Shown here: positions 28,952-38,015 of the stretch, piece after piece | Position numbering within the stretch: position 1 is the stretch's first letter | How the letters are laid out: every line of letters starts with the position of its first letter | NCBI RefSeq assembly: GCF_014204755.1 | Contig: NZ_JACHLZ010000001.1 | Location: forward strand, 1,302,001-1,366,000 | Origin: Brachybacterium aquaticum | GTDB lineage: Bacteria > Actinomycetota > Actinomycetes > Actinomycetales > Dermabacteraceae | Reading direction: 5' to 3' | Length of the DNA: 64,000 nucleotides | The notes under the pieces: generated by a model | The model's database searches: none | Told to the model about the DNA's origin: nothing | The model's input: only the letters and a program-made list of their open reading frames with translations | Translations under genes and position numbers: made by a program

Positions 28952-30371
28952 GGTCAAGTCCCTGGAAGTGGTGTAGCGATCCTTCGCTGATTGGTCAGGC
29001 GGTCAGGGCGGGCAGGGAGCTTGTGGTGACCTCCTCGGTGCTGGTGTCGGGGACGAGGTTGAGGCGGCAGCGGGCGAGGACGTCGAGGCCGAGGTAGCGG
29101 CGTCCTTCGGCCCACTCGTCGGTCTGTTCGGCCAGGACCGCGCCGACGAGGCGGACGATCGCTTCGCGGGTGGGGAAGATGCCGACGGAGTCGGTGCGGC
29201 GACGGATCTCCTTGTTCAGCCGTTCGGTGGGGTTGTTCGACCAGATCTGGACCCACACGTCTTTCGGGAAGGCCGTGAACGCGAGCAGATCCGCGCGGGC
29301 GGCATCGAGGTGCTCGGCCACGGCCGGGAGCTTCTCGCTGACGTAGTCCAGCAGCCGCTCGAACTGGGCGTTCACCGCTGCTGCGTCGGGCTGGTCGTAG
29401 ACGCTGTGCAGCATCGCTTTCACCGCCGGCCACATGCTCTTCGGCGTCACGGCCATGAGGTTCGCGGCGTAGTGGGTGCGGCACCGCTGCCAGGCCGCCC
29501 CGGGAAGGTGCGCGGCGATCGCCTCCACCAGTCCCGCATGCGCATCGGAGGTCACCAGGCGCACTCCGGCGAGGCCGCGGGCGACGAGGTCGGCGAAGAA
29601 GCTGTTCCAGGCCGCTCCGGTCTCGCTGGTCGCGACCCGCATGCCGAGGACTTCGCGGTGCCCGTCTGCGTTGACGCCGGTGGCCAGCAGGACGACGGCG
29701 TTGGTCACGCGCCCGCCCTCACGGACCTTCATCGTCAGCGCATCGGCGGAGACGAACGTGAATGGCCCGGCCTCGTCCAGGGGACGGTGGCGGAACTGCT
29801 CGACGTGCTCGTCCAACGACTCCGCCATCCGGCTGACTTGCGACTTCGAGAGCGAGTTGATGCCCAGGGTCTTCACGAGCTTGTCCATGCGGCGGGTGGA
29901 GACACCGGCGAGATAGCAGTCCGCGACGACCGTGATCAGGGCGGATTCGGCGCGCTTGCGCCGCTCGAGCAGCCACTCGGGGAAGTAGGTGCCGGTGCGG
30001 AGCTTGGGAACGGCGACGTCGATCGTGCCGACGCGGGTGTCGAGGTCGCGGTGGCGGTAGCCGTTGCGCTGCGCAGAACGACCAGCGCTGGGCCGGCCGT
30101 ACTCCGCGCCGGCGACAGCGTCTGCGTCCGCGGAGAGCAGGGTGTTGATCACGTTCTGGAGCAGGCTGCGCATCAGATCCGGGGACGCTTCGGCCAGGGC
30201 TTCACCGAGCAGGCCGGAAGGGTCGACAATGTGGGGAGCGGTCATCGTGATGACTCCGTTCGAGAGTGCTGTGAGAGGTTCACTCGAAGGATCACACGGT
30301 GGCCGCGCCCACGTCCGAGACGATCACTGCGGCCACCGCGCTACACCACTATCGGGGACTCAACTTGACAC
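28952..30371 (-). mobile_element. IS256-family insertion sequence
   Basis: About 1.4 kb. Terminal inverted repeats are visible: TCCCTGGAAGTGGTGTAGCG at 28959-28978 and, as reverse complement at 30339-30358, TCCCCGATAGTGGTGTAGCG (17 of 20 identical). GTCAAG occurs further out at both ends, so the true ends are a few bases outside and the left end seems to have lost about 4 bases. No target duplication is evident. Confidence 0.8.
28995..30245 (-). CDS. IS256-family transposase
   Basis: 416 residues, the standard length of a mutator-type transposase. The DDE residues can be placed: Asp in VSADALTMKV, Asp in RLVTSDAHAGL, and Glu in NNPTERLNKEIRRRTDSVGIFP. A CxxxH-like pair in WQRCRTHYAANL is also typical. 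The N terminus (MTAPHIVDPSGLLGEAL) and the basic RKRAESALITVVADCYLAGVSTRR are intact, and no frameshift is seen, so the element may still be active. Confidence 0.94.
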   Translation of the reverse strand: MTAPHIVDPSGLLGEALAEASPDLMRSLLQNVINTLLSADADAVAGAEYGRPSAGRSAQRNGYRHRDLDTRVGTIDVAVPKLRTGTYFPEWLLERRKRAESALITVVADCYLAGVSTRRMDKLVKTLGINSLSKSQVSRMAESLDEHVEQFRHRPLDEAGPFTFVSADALTMKVREGGRVTNAVVLLATGVNADGHREVLGMRVATSETGAAWNSFFADLVARGLAGVRLVTSDAHAGLVEAIAAHLPGAAWQRCRTHYAANLMAVTPKSMWPAVKAMLHSVYDQPDAAAVNAQFERLLDYVSEKLPAVAEHLDAARADLLAFTAFPKDVWVQIWSNNPTERLNKEIRRRTDSVGIFPTREAIVRLVGAVLAEQTDEWAEGRRYLGLDVLARCRLNLVPDTSTEEVTTSSLPALTA

Positions 30372-30823
30372 CCAGTCTGTGCACCGGACGCCCGGCCGTC
30401 GGAAGGCCTGAATCGGGGGACGGCTTGAGGGGGAGGGGCTGTTCGGTTGCCGTCCGCCAGGGCTCGGGGCCGGGTGAGGGGCCGTATCCGGGATGCCGTC
30501 ACCGGAGCCGTGAACCCAGATGTCGCCGGTGCGGATGGCCAACTTGCCGGTACTGCCGAGCCCTGCGATGAGGGCGCGGTCGGCGCCGGCGCTGTGCTCA
30601 TTGCCGGCCGCGGCGGCGTGGATGACCTCTTCGCTCTTCTTGACGAGGGTGGGCGATGACCGAGGCGTCGCGCATGCGGGCGACGGCGGTCTCCGCTTCC
30701 GGACCGGTCGGTTCACGAGCGCCAACGGTGGTCAGAGGGGGTGCGACTTCTCTTTCGACGGGTGCCGCCGTACGGTGACGGGCATCACTCGCGGTACTCC
30801 CGATCCAGAGGAGGAAGCACGTC
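30372..30823. other. Spacer between IS256 element and catalase gene
   Basis: 452 bp without a gene I can support. Short open frames on both strands have no recognisable domain or ribosome site. It could hold decayed remnants, and it must hold the catalase promoter; I see no clear boxes. Confidence 0.5.
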
Positions 30824-33043
30824 ATGGCATCCACGGAGCACGCACCCACACCAGTACCCGGTCGCCCGAACAGCCAACCCCCATCGCTCGAGGAGCCGAC
30901 AGAGCCCACCGCGCCACTCTCTCCGAAGCCGGATCAGCAGGGCGTCCAGCCCCGAACGCCCACCGGCGCTGAACCCGTCCCGGACAGGGCCACCACCGCA
31001 CAGCAGGGCGAGTTCCTGACCACCTCGCAGGGCGCACGGCTGCGCGACACCGACCATTCGCTCAAGGCCGGCAGGCGTGGTCCTGTTCTGCTGCAGGACC
31101 ATCACCTGCGCGAGAAGATCACCCACTTCGACCACGAGCGGATCCCGGAGCGAGTGGTTCATGCTCGTGGCGCCGCGGCCCACGGGGTGTTCGAGGGCTA
31201 TGGCACAGCGGAGCCCGTGTGCAGGGCCGGGTTCCTCGCGAAGGGAAAGCGCACCGAGGTGTTCACCCGCTTCTCGACCGTCGTCGGCTCCCGTGGGTCA
31301 ATGGACACCGCGCGTGACACCCGCGGGTTTGCGACCAAGTTCTACACCGACGAGGGCACCTTCGACCTGGTCGCCAACAACATCCCGGTGTTCTTCATCC
31401 AGGACGGCATAAAGTTCCCCGACGTCGTCCACGCCGCCAAGCCCCATCCCGACCGGGAGATTCCTCAAGCCCAGAGCGCTCACGACACGTTCTGGGACTT
31501 CGTCTCCCTGCACACCGAGGCGCAGCACCACACCCTGTGGTTCATGGGTGACCGCGGCATCCCGCGGTCCTACCGGATGATGGAGGGCTTCGGGATCCAC
31601 ACCTTCCGGCTCGCGAACACCGCCGGGGAGACCTCGCTGGTGAAGTTCCACTGGAAGCCGCAGCTCGGAGTGCACTCGCTGACCTGGGAGGAGGCGCAGC
31701 TTCTGGGCGGCAACGATCCGGACTTCCATCGCCGGGACCTCGCCGATGCGATCGAAGCCGGCGCCCACCCCTCCTGGGAACTTGGGATCCAGGTGTTCCC
31801 CGACAACGAGGAGCAGAGCTTCGAGGGCATCGACCTGCTGGATCCTACGAAGTTCGTCCCCGAGGAGCTCGCGCCGGTCCAGCCCATCGGCCGCCTCACC
31901 CTGGACCGCAACCCCAGCAACTACTTCGCCGAGACCGAGCAGGTGGCCTTCAACCCCGGCCACCTCGTGCCCGGCATCGACGTCACCGACGACCCGCTGC
32001 TCCAGGTGAGGCTGTTCTCCTACGTCGACACCCAGCTCACCCGCCTCGGCGGGCCGAACTTCGCCCAGCTACCGATCAACCGCGCCCACGCCCCGGTCAA
32101 CGACATGCTCCGCGACGGCTACGGCCAGCAGGGAGACCACTCCGGTATCGCGCCCTACCACCCGAACTCCCTCGACGGCGGCTGCCCGTTCATGGCCGGC
32201 GAAATGGACAGCGCCTTCGAGGACCTGCCGGTCCGCCTGCCCGAGGGGGTGAAGGAACGCGAGCTCTCGGCCACCTTCGAGGACCACTTCAGCCAGCCGC
32301 GCCTGTTCTGGCGCAGCATGACCCCTCTCGAGCAGGACCACATCGTCGACGCCTACTCCTTCGAGCTCGGCAAGTGCTACGAGGCCACGATCCGCGAGCG
32401 GCAGCTGCAGTCCCTGGCCAACATCGACGCGGACCTGTGCGGCCGGGTCGCTGCGGCGCTCGGGATGCCCGCCCCCGCGTCGACGGTCCCGGTAGAGGAG
32501 GAGTCCGACGGCGCGGTGGACTCCAGTGCTCCGCTGTCCCAGTTGGGTGGTCGGTGGCCGACCGACGGGCGGGTAATCGGCATCGTGGTGGACCCTGATG
32601 GTGACAACTCCGCTCTACTCGCGCTGCACGAAGCCATCGTGGCGGTCTCGATGACCCCGGTCGTGATCGCCCCGCGCGGCGGCGAGGTGGCGGGCGTGCC
32701 CGTAGGCCGGACGTTCGGCACCGCCGCCTCCGTGGAGTTCGACGCCCTGCTGCTGGCGGGTAATCCCCTCACCGCACCGGATTCACGACCCTCGATCGAT
32801 CCGAAGGCAGGAGCCCCCGGTGCCGGCGAGGTCGAGCCCCGCGTCGGCAAGCTGATCGACGAATGCTGGCGCCATGCCAAGGCGATCGGCGCCTGGGCCG
32901 AGGGGCGCACAGCCCTGGAAGCCCGCACGGCGCCTGACGGTGCCGGGCTCGTGCTCGGCGAGGACGGGCAGGCCGTCTTCGGCGAGGTCCGGACCCTGCT
33001 GGAGAGCCATCGCGTCTGGGAACGGTTCCCGGCCGACGCCTGA
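30824..33043 (+). CDS. katE: Large-subunit catalase (HPII/KatE type)
   Basis: A 739-residue haem catalase that breaks down hydrogen peroxide. Active-site His lies in RVVHARGAAAHG (about 110-121), Asn in FDLVANNIPVFF, and the haem-ligand Tyr in RLFSYVDTQLTRLG. The C-terminal 170 residues form the flavodoxin/DJ-1-like domain (GRVIGIVVDPDGDNSAL onward) that marks clade 2 large catalases. The first 60 residues are a Pro/Thr-rich extension. Start ATG follows AGGAGGAAGCACGTC. It faces the CDF gene tail-to-tail. Together with the KGG, STAS and hydrolase genes it gives the island an oxidative-stress character. Confidence 0.96.
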   Translation: MASTEHAPTPVPGRPNSQPPSLEEPTEPTAPLSPKPDQQGVQPRTPTGAEPVPDRATTAQQGEFLTTSQGARLRDTDHSLKAGRRGPVLLQDHHLREKITHFDHERIPERVVHARGAAAHGVFEGYGTAEPVCRAGFLAKGKRTEVFTRFSTVVGSRGSMDTARDTRGFATKFYTDEGTFDLVANNIPVFFIQDGIKFPDVVHAAKPHPDREIPQAQSAHDTFWDFVSLHTEAQHHTLWFMGDRGIPRSYRMMEGFGIHTFRLANTAGETSLVKFHWKPQLGVHSLTWEEAQLLGGNDPDFHRRDLADAIEAGAHPSWELGIQVFPDNEEQSFEGIDLLDPTKFVPEELAPVQPIGRLTLDRNPSNYFAETEQVAFNPGHLVPGIDVTDDPLLQVRLFSYVDTQLTRLGGPNFAQLPINRAHAPVNDMLRDGYGQQGDHSGIAPYHPNSLDGGCPFMAGEMDSAFEDLPVRLPEGVKERELSATFEDHFSQPRLFWRSMTPLEQDHIVDAYSFELGKCYEATIRERQLQSLANIDADLCGRVAAALGMPAPASTVPVEEESDGAVDSSAPLSQLGGRWPTDGRVIGIVVDPDGDNSALLALHEAIVAVSMTPVVIAPRGGEVAGVPVGRTFGTAASVEFDALLLAGNPLTAPDSRPSIDPKAGAPGAGEVEPRVGKLIDECWRHAKAIGAWAEGRTALEARTAPDGAGLVLGEDGQAVFGEVRTLLESHRVWERFPADA

Positions 33044-33119
33044 ACTGTGCCGGAGCTGACGCTTCATGATCTCGGCCGTCAGCCGGGCGGCCTAGCCCCC
33101 ACTGAACCCTGATCGCGCA

Positions 33120-34112
33120 TCAGTCCCGTGCCTGGGTCTGGGGAATCGTCGGCACGGGCGCAACAACGACGTCGTGGAGTCTCCAGTCCAGCTCGAGCAA
33201 CTCGGTGCGTAGCAGTACGAGCTGGTCGAGGGAAGGTGCCTTGCCGTGGCGAGGCACCACGAACATCTCGACGTGGAACACGTGTCCTTGATCGCGGACG
33301 CGGCCGACGGCCTGGGCGACCCACGGGGTCGCCAGGGCGCGCGTCTCGACGTCGCGCGTGAGCGGATGCGGTTTCTTGTCGTCGACGGTGCGGGCGCGGG
33401 TGTCGGTAAGGCCGGCGATCGCCGCGCGCAGGTTCTTGAGCCCGTCTCGCAGGATGGAGATCGACACCACCAGGGCTGCTGCAGCGTCGAACCACCACAG
33501 TCCGAATCCGATGCCGAGGACGCCGACGATGGTGGCGATCGCCGTGGACCAGTCCGCTTTGTTCATGTCCGCGTCGGCGAACAGGACCTTGTCGTGGAGC
33601 TTCTCCGCGAGCGGCAGCTTCTTGCGACCCAGGATCACTGGCGCGATGCCGGAGAGCACCATGACGATGATCATCGGCCACCCCGCCCACACGGCGTGCC
33701 CGAACAGTGCCATGGTCCCGATCGGCGGTTTCTCCACCTTGACCAGGCTCATGACGGAGTCGACCACGAGGAAGGTACCCATCGCCAAGAGCGCCAGGGC
33801 GGCGACCAGATGCGCGACGCCAATCGATCGGTGATGCCCGTACGGATGGTCCCGGTCAGGAGCCTTGCGGAGCCGGCGTGCGGCGATCAAGAACGCCAGG
33901 GGCGGCAGGAGCGTGAGCATGTCCTCTGCCCAAGCGGCTTTCATCGCTTGCGACTGACCCGTCACGAGCCCGACGGCTGCGATCGTCACGACCATGACGC
34001 CGATCGTGATCCACTCCAGGCGGATCGCCTGGCGAAGGACCTGTTGAACGTCGTGAGGTAACGCGTCGTGCCCCGAAACGGAAGCCGTCTCGGACTGGGC
34101 GGTGGGGCTCAT
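33120..34112 (-). CDS. Cation diffusion facilitator family transporter
   Basis: 330 residues with six predicted transmembrane helices. The metal-site pattern HPYGHHRSIG in helix 2 and DADMNKADW in helix 5 fit CDF exporters of Zn, Fe, Mn or Co, which work by proton antiport. The C-terminal cytoplasmic domain (about 250-330) has the metal-sensing beta fold and a His-containing GHVFHVEMFVVP. The start ATG overlaps the stop of the upstream lipoprotein gene (ATGA), so the two form an operon. Metal specificity cannot be read from sequence; Fe or Mn would suit a peroxide-defence island. Confidence 0.92.
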   Translation of the reverse strand: MSPTAQSETASVSGHDALPHDVQQVLRQAIRLEWITIGVMVVTIAAVGLVTGQSQAMKAAWAEDMLTLLPPLAFLIAARRLRKAPDRDHPYGHHRSIGVAHLVAALALLAMGTFLVVDSVMSLVKVEKPPIGTMALFGHAVWAGWPMIIVMVLSGIAPVILGRKKLPLAEKLHDKVLFADADMNKADWSTAIATIVGVLGIGFGLWWFDAAAALVVSISILRDGLKNLRAAIAGLTDTRARTVDDKKPHPLTRDVETRALATPWVAQAVGRVRDQGHVFHVEMFVVPRHGKAPSLDQLVLLRTELLELDWRLHDVVVAPVPTIPQTQARD

Positions 34113-34603
34113 CGTTCGGCGTCCTGATCGTCGAGGAACGTCTCCAGGGAGGCCATCAGGGCGTTCTCGCCAGGTCGCACGCCCATAACCATTTTCTCCG
34201 TCTTCCCGTCCTCCCCACGGACGGTCGTATACGGGCGGGTCAGCGCGACCTTGTCGGTCCACGGCGCCTTCGACGTCAACCCGCCGATCATGATGTCGAG
34301 CTCGCCGTCCTTCATGCGGTCGGCGAGAACACTCTCCGAGCCCGGGACCCAGGTGATCTGTGCATCGATGCTCTCGGCGTAGTCCGTCACGAGGTCTGCT
34401 TCAACACCGGTGACCGCACCATCCGGCGAGACTTCGGTCCAGGGCGGGTTGGCCGTCGCCCCGACATAGATCGTCCCTCCGGTTGCGCGGGCCAGCGAGT
34501 CCTGGCTGTCGGCGGGAAACGGGCCGGAGCACCCGGACACCAGCAACGCCGCCGCGACCGCTGCAGCCGCGGCCCGGACAACGTGACGCGCGGAGACCAA
34601 CAC
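34109..34603 (-). CDS. Short substrate-binding-domain lipoprotein
   Basis: 164 residues: a signal peptide with lipobox LLVSGC at about 20-25, then a domain like the first lobe of family 3 solute-binding proteins (GTIYVGATANPPWTEVSPDGAVTGVEADLVTDYAE, and LDIMIGGLTSKAPWTDKVALTRPY). Binding proteins of this family are usually about 250 residues with two lobes; the second lobe is missing although the protein ends cleanly. GTG start follows GGAGG by 8 bases. It is coupled to the CDF transporter rather than to an ABC permease, so it may act as an accessory metal- or amino-acid-sensing lipoprotein. That role is inference. Confidence 0.78.
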   Translation of the reverse strand: MLVSARHVVRAAAAAVAAALLVSGCSGPFPADSQDSLARATGGTIYVGATANPPWTEVSPDGAVTGVEADLVTDYAESIDAQITWVPGSESVLADRMKDGELDIMIGGLTSKAPWTDKVALTRPYTTVRGEDGKTEKMVMGVRPGENALMASLETFLDDQDAER

Positions 34604-35041
34604 GGCGAGTACCTCCGGTCAACGATGCTGGAGCCCACGATCTTAGCCCCGAGACTGTGCACGCCCTCGGCGATCGGCAACCCCCGCCCCGCGCGCTGGC
34701 GCGGCTGGAAGCCCAGCCTCGAGATGAGACTGTCGGTGGGACACGGCGCACGGCAACACTCAGCCGGCCGCTTCAGTCCTCCATCGTGGAAGCGTGCGCG
34801 TAGGTCTCATCTGGTGCAGCGGTTTCTTCTCCTGCGGAACTGGTCGATGTGGCGTGCTGGTGCCGATACAGCGAGCGATGCGGCCGCTCTCGACGGCGTT
34901 TGCCCGCCCGGGAACGGGTCACGCCCCCTTCCACATGGTCATTAGCTTCAGCGTCCGCGATCCGCTTGCCTACTGTCGTTTCACGAGCAGATCGCTCCGT
35001 CGGTCGATCACCCGGCCGGCACCGAAGGAAGGATGTTCGTC
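34604..35041. other. Spacer upstream of the KGG-repeat gene
   Basis: 438 bp. It separates the divergent lipoprotein-CDF operon and the KGG gene. A TACTGT (34971-34976) may be the -10 for the latter. Short frames here lack domains and ribosome sites. Confidence 0.45.
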
Positions 35042-35320
35042 ATGGCTGACAAGAACAACTCTGGACAGTTCGGAAACCGCAGCGATACCGAGGAGCAGGC
35101 CCAGAAGGGCGGCGAGGCCAGCACGGGAAGCTTCGACGACACGAACGCGGCTGACCCGAGCGCGGCGGGGCAGAAGAGCTCCGGCAGCTTCGGTGAGGCG
35201 AACGCGGCTGACCCGAGCGAGGAGAGTCGTAAGGGCGGCCACGAGAGCTCCGGCAGCTTCGGTGACGAGAACTCGGCGGATCCGAGCGAGGCCGGCCGCA
35301 AGGGCGGCCAGAGTTCCTGA
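35042..35320 (+). CDS. KGG-repeat stress-type protein
   Basis: 92 residues of low complexity, almost without hydrophobic residues. Three copies of a 25-residue pattern can be seen: SGSFxDxNAADPSxAGxK. It has the general-stress KGG features (QKGGEAS, RKGGHESS, RKGGQSS) of the YciG/con-10 family, which accumulate in stress or stationary phase and are probably disordered. Start ATG 35042 follows GGAAGGATGTTCGTC. A hairpin follows. Expression under stress is expected from the family, not shown here. Confidence 0.8.
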   Translation: MADKNNSGQFGNRSDTEEQAQKGGEASTGSFDDTNAADPSAAGQKSSGSFGEANAADPSEESRKGGHESSGSFGDENSADPSEAGRKGGQSS

Positions 35321-35350
35321 GCTGCCACGCCACAGTGCCGCGGAATGCAG

Positions 35351-35368
35351 GAGCGCCACTGGGCGCTC
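35351..35368 (+). terminator. Terminator after the KGG gene
   Basis: GAGCGCC (35351-35357) pairs with GGCGCTC (35362-35368) over a 4-base loop, 30 bases past the stop. Confidence 0.6.
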
Positions 35369-35448
35369 GTGCGTCCCGCGGCGTCGTGCGGTAGTATCAC
35401 AGTTGGTCCAGCCAGTGGCCGTCACGTCGTCGTGACCGGAGGCCTGCT

Positions 35449-35775
35449 GTGCCGCACAAAATATCCATCCTCGTTCATGCTGATGTCTCGCGAGAGGACA
35501 TCACCCTCAAAGTCTCCGGACACTTGTCCGCCGAGACCATGCCGGCCCTCGAGCGCCAGGTCCAGCGTGCTCGCGCCTTAGACCCCGCGGCCCCAGTGAG
35601 GGTAGACCTCTCAGCGGCACATCCCATCGACACGGATGTCCACGGGGCTTTCTACGCGCTGACCGAGTCCACGAGCACCGACCCCTTCGCTCACGGTGGC
35701 CGGGTCGAGATCGTGGGTGCACCGTCCCTCTCGCTCCGATCGTCCCGCGCCGCCTCGGGCGAGGTGGTCTCATGA
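35449..35775 (+). CDS. STAS-like domain protein
   Basis: 108 residues. The pattern of the first 80 (ITLKVSGHLSAETMPALERQVQRARAL, VRVDLSAAHPIDTDVHGAFYAL) resembles a STAS domain, used by anti-anti-sigma factors to switch stress sigma factors. The usual phospho-accepting Ser or Thr motif (D-S-S/T-G) is not obvious: the aligned segment reads PIDTDVHG. The GTG start follows GGAGG by 6 bases. The stop overlaps the TetR start (ATGA). Sequence support for STAS is modest. Confidence 0.55.
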   Translation: MPHKISILVHADVSREDITLKVSGHLSAETMPALERQVQRARALDPAAPVRVDLSAAHPIDTDVHGAFYALTESTSTDPFAHGGRVEIVGAPSLSLRSSRAASGEVVS

Positions 35776-36476
35776 GCGCCTCGACGGTCCCGCTCCGAGA
35801 TGGAGGAGCGGGTCCTGCTCTTCCGTCGGCCGCGCCGTGGAAGGTCCGCCCGCACGACGTACACGACCACGTCCGCATGGTCGTACCGAAGCGACGTGAG
35901 GCCATCCTCGACGTGGCCTCGACAGCATTCGCCCACCACGGCTACCACGGTGTGAGCATCAGAATGCTCGCCAAACAGGCCGGACTCTCCCACCCTGGGC
36001 TTCTTCACCACTTCCCCTCGAAAGCCGCCCTCCTTGGTGCAGTGCTCGACCGTCTCGAGCACCAAGCGCAAGCCGTCCTCGACGACGAGACCGTCTTCCG
36101 ACGTGGCCTCACCAGAACGGTCGATGAGCTCGTCGACCTCTACGATCCCGGGTCCGAGAGCATCCAGCTGCTCGCCATGCTCGACTGCGACGGCAGGATG
36201 GAGGACTTCCCCGGACGGGGGCGCAGCGCGCGACTACGGCGCGTCCACGAATACCTGGTCGAGCAGGCCCTGATTCGCCTGGAAGAGCAGGGACTGCTGC
36301 GTTCTGATCTGTGCCCAGTGTTCGCCGCGCGCACGTTCATGTCCTTCGTCATGGGGTGCGCCACCAGAGAACAGACGGTCCGCCTCATGCAGCAGGAAGA
36401 CCACGCGGACGCCCCCCGCGAGGAGGTCCGCCGCGCTCTGCAGCTGTTTTTCGTGACAGAAGACCAGGAGCAATGA
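35772..36476 (+). CDS. TetR-family transcriptional regulator
   Basis: 234 residues. After a 35-residue N-terminal extension comes a TetR helix-turn-helix: RREAILDVASTAFAHHGYHGVSIRMLAKQAGLSHPGLLHHFPSKAALLGAVL (about 41-92). The C-terminal ligand domain is helical. Start ATG overlaps the STAS-like gene, so the two are made together. The adjoining cysteine hydrolase gene downstream may be a target. Unusual is the pairing with a STAS-like protein. Confidence 0.88.
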   Translation: MSASTVPLRDGGAGPALPSAAPWKVRPHDVHDHVRMVVPKRREAILDVASTAFAHHGYHGVSIRMLAKQAGLSHPGLLHHFPSKAALLGAVLDRLEHQAQAVLDDETVFRRGLTRTVDELVDLYDPGSESIQLLAMLDCDGRMEDFPGRGRSARLRRVHEYLVEQALIRLEEQGLLRSDLCPVFAARTFMSFVMGCATREQTVRLMQQEDHADAPREEVRRALQLFFVTEDQEQ

Positions 36477-36602
36477 GCCGGCCCGCCTTGGATCGATGTA
36501 CCGCGTGCGCAACCGCGACAGCGCCACCCCTCGACGGGCCAGGCCGCCACGCGATCGACGCGACCGGCAGGGCTCTCGACCCCGATCGGGCATCCTCTCG
36601 TT

Positions 36603-37232
36603 ATGAGCATTGAGAAGACCACGGACGCGCTCCTCCTCGTCGACCTGCAAGAGGCCTTCTTCGCGGACCCCACGCTGGACCGCGCACGACCCGCCCTCGT
36701 GGACGCTGCGACGACGCTCATGTCGGCGGCGCGGCGCCACGACATGCCGATCATCGTCGTCACGACCGAGCACAGCCGCGACCGATCAACCTGGACCCTC
36801 ACCATGCTCGACGACGACAAGGGCTTCCTCTTCCACGGCGACCCGGGCACGAAGATCCTCCACGAGCTCGACACCACGGGAGCCATGCACATCGAGAAGA
36901 CCCGCGACAGTGCATGGTTCGGGACCGACCTCCTGCTGCGAGTTCGCAACCTGGGGATCCATCGGATAGTGCTGGCCGGCGTCTCCACCCACGCCTGCAT
37001 CACCCAGACAGCTCGCGACGCGTTCGCGAACAACGTCCGCACAACCGTGGTGACGGACGCCGTTGCCGACCACGACGAAGCGCATAAGGAGCCTGCTCTC
37101 TCACTGCTGGCCGCAGACCGCCAGGCGCAGCTCGCGACCGTCGCGGAGGTCCTCGATGCGTGGGACTCACTCCCGCGCAGTGAGGACGACGCAAGAACGG
37201 TCAGTGCCCGCGGGCAGGCGGGCCGGAGCTGA
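36603..37232 (+). CDS. Isochorismatase-family cysteine hydrolase
   Basis: 209 residues. The family triad is complete: Asp14 in LLVDLQEAFF, Lys99 in IEKTRDSAWF, and Cys132 in GVSTHACITQTA, with the cis-peptide loop VLAGVSTHAC. Members hydrolyse amides or isochorismate; the substrate is not evident. The 126 bp before it has CATCCT exactly 6 bases before the ATG, a possible leaderless -10. Its last 15 residues are a disordered tail. It is convergent with the GAF-ANTAR gene. Confidence 0.9.
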   Translation: MSIEKTTDALLLVDLQEAFFADPTLDRARPALVDAATTLMSAARRHDMPIIVVTTEHSRDRSTWTLTMLDDDKGFLFHGDPGTKILHELDTTGAMHIEKTRDSAWFGTDLLLRVRNLGIHRIVLAGVSTHACITQTARDAFANNVRTTVVTDAVADHDEAHKEPALSLLAADRQAQLATVAEVLDAWDSLPRSEDDARTVSARGQAGRS

Positions 37233-37292
37233 GCCCGACCCCGGTCCGTGAGCCCGCACGACAGTTACCGCGTGCTCTCCGTGACGTGGAGG

Positions 37293-38015
37293 TCAGCGCT
37301 TACGGTCGCTCGGGGCAGTGTGGGGGACTTCTCCGAGCTCGGTGACTTCCCGCGCGACGTCGTGCAACTTGCGGTTCAGATGGTTACTCGCCGTACGCAG
37401 CAACTGGAACGCCTGCTCCTCGGTGATCTTGTGCGCGCTCATGAGGATGCCGACCGCCGCACCGATCTGCCGACTCGTCGTCAAGGCATCACCGAGACTC
37501 TGCGCCCGGCGCTCGCTGTCCGCGTGCGACATCAGCGTCGTCGCGTGGATGGCGAACAGTGTTCCGGCAGAGATGAAGTCGTCGAAAGCGCCAGGGGTGG
37601 CCGAGTACATGTTCAAAGCCGTCGGCGCAGGTTCGTCGAGGAGATGGAACGAGAGCACGCTCTTGACCCGCCCATCCGCCACGACGAGCTCCCGGAACTG
37701 TGGCCAGCGCTGGTCCTCGGTGAGATCCGCGCTCCACACGGGCTGGCGGGAACGCGCAGCGTCCAGGCAAGGGCCGTTCCCGGCCGCGTACTGCATCTGA
37801 TCGACCTCACTCGCTGTGGAGTCAGAGGCGCAGATCGTCCGCGGCGGCTTATTGTCCGGGCGCATCGTGATGCAGGCCCAGTCGCAGGCCGGGATCGCGG
37901 TCTTGGCCAGTTCCACCAGACGTTGTCGCGCGTCGACCGGTGAACCGCCGGCCAAGAGGAAACTGCTGAGGCTCCCGAAGCTCCGCGCGAGGTCCTGATC
38001 CACATCCGCAACCAT
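37293..38015 (-). CDS. GAF-ANTAR regulator
   Basis: 240 residues. The N-terminal 150 form a GAF sensor domain (CDWACITMRPDNKPP, AAGNGPCLDAARSRQPVWSADL, SVLSFHLLDE). The C-terminal part (about 165-225) is an ANTAR domain, ending SRQIGAAVGILMSAHKITEEQAFQLLRTASNHLNRKLHDVAREV, with the A-x-G-I-L-M motif that binds two-loop RNA hairpins to prevent termination. It lacks the receiver domain of other ANTAR proteins. Start ATG 38015 follows GAAAGGAGAAATCGAC. Which transcript it controls is unknown; M. tuberculosis has similar orphan forms. Confidence 0.92.
   Translation of the reverse strand: MVADVDQDLARSFGSLSSFLLAGGSPVDARQRLVELAKTAIPACDWACITMRPDNKPPRTICASDSTASEVDQMQYAAGNGPCLDAARSRQPVWSADLTEDQRWPQFRELVVADGRVKSVLSFHLLDEPAPTALNMYSATPGAFDDFISAGTLFAIHATTLMSHADSERRAQSLGDALTTSRQIGAAVGILMSAHKITEEQAFQLLRTASNHLNRKLHDVAREVTELGEVPHTAPSDRKR

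Noticed and set aside
30360-30725. Possible minus-strand gene of 121 codons near the catalase.
   Set aside because: No start signal, domain or homologue I recognise; Pro/Arg-rich ending.
34604-34945. Overlapping short frames upstream of the KGG gene.
   Set aside because: Arg/Pro-rich translations, no ribosome sites; the stretch is better read as spacer.
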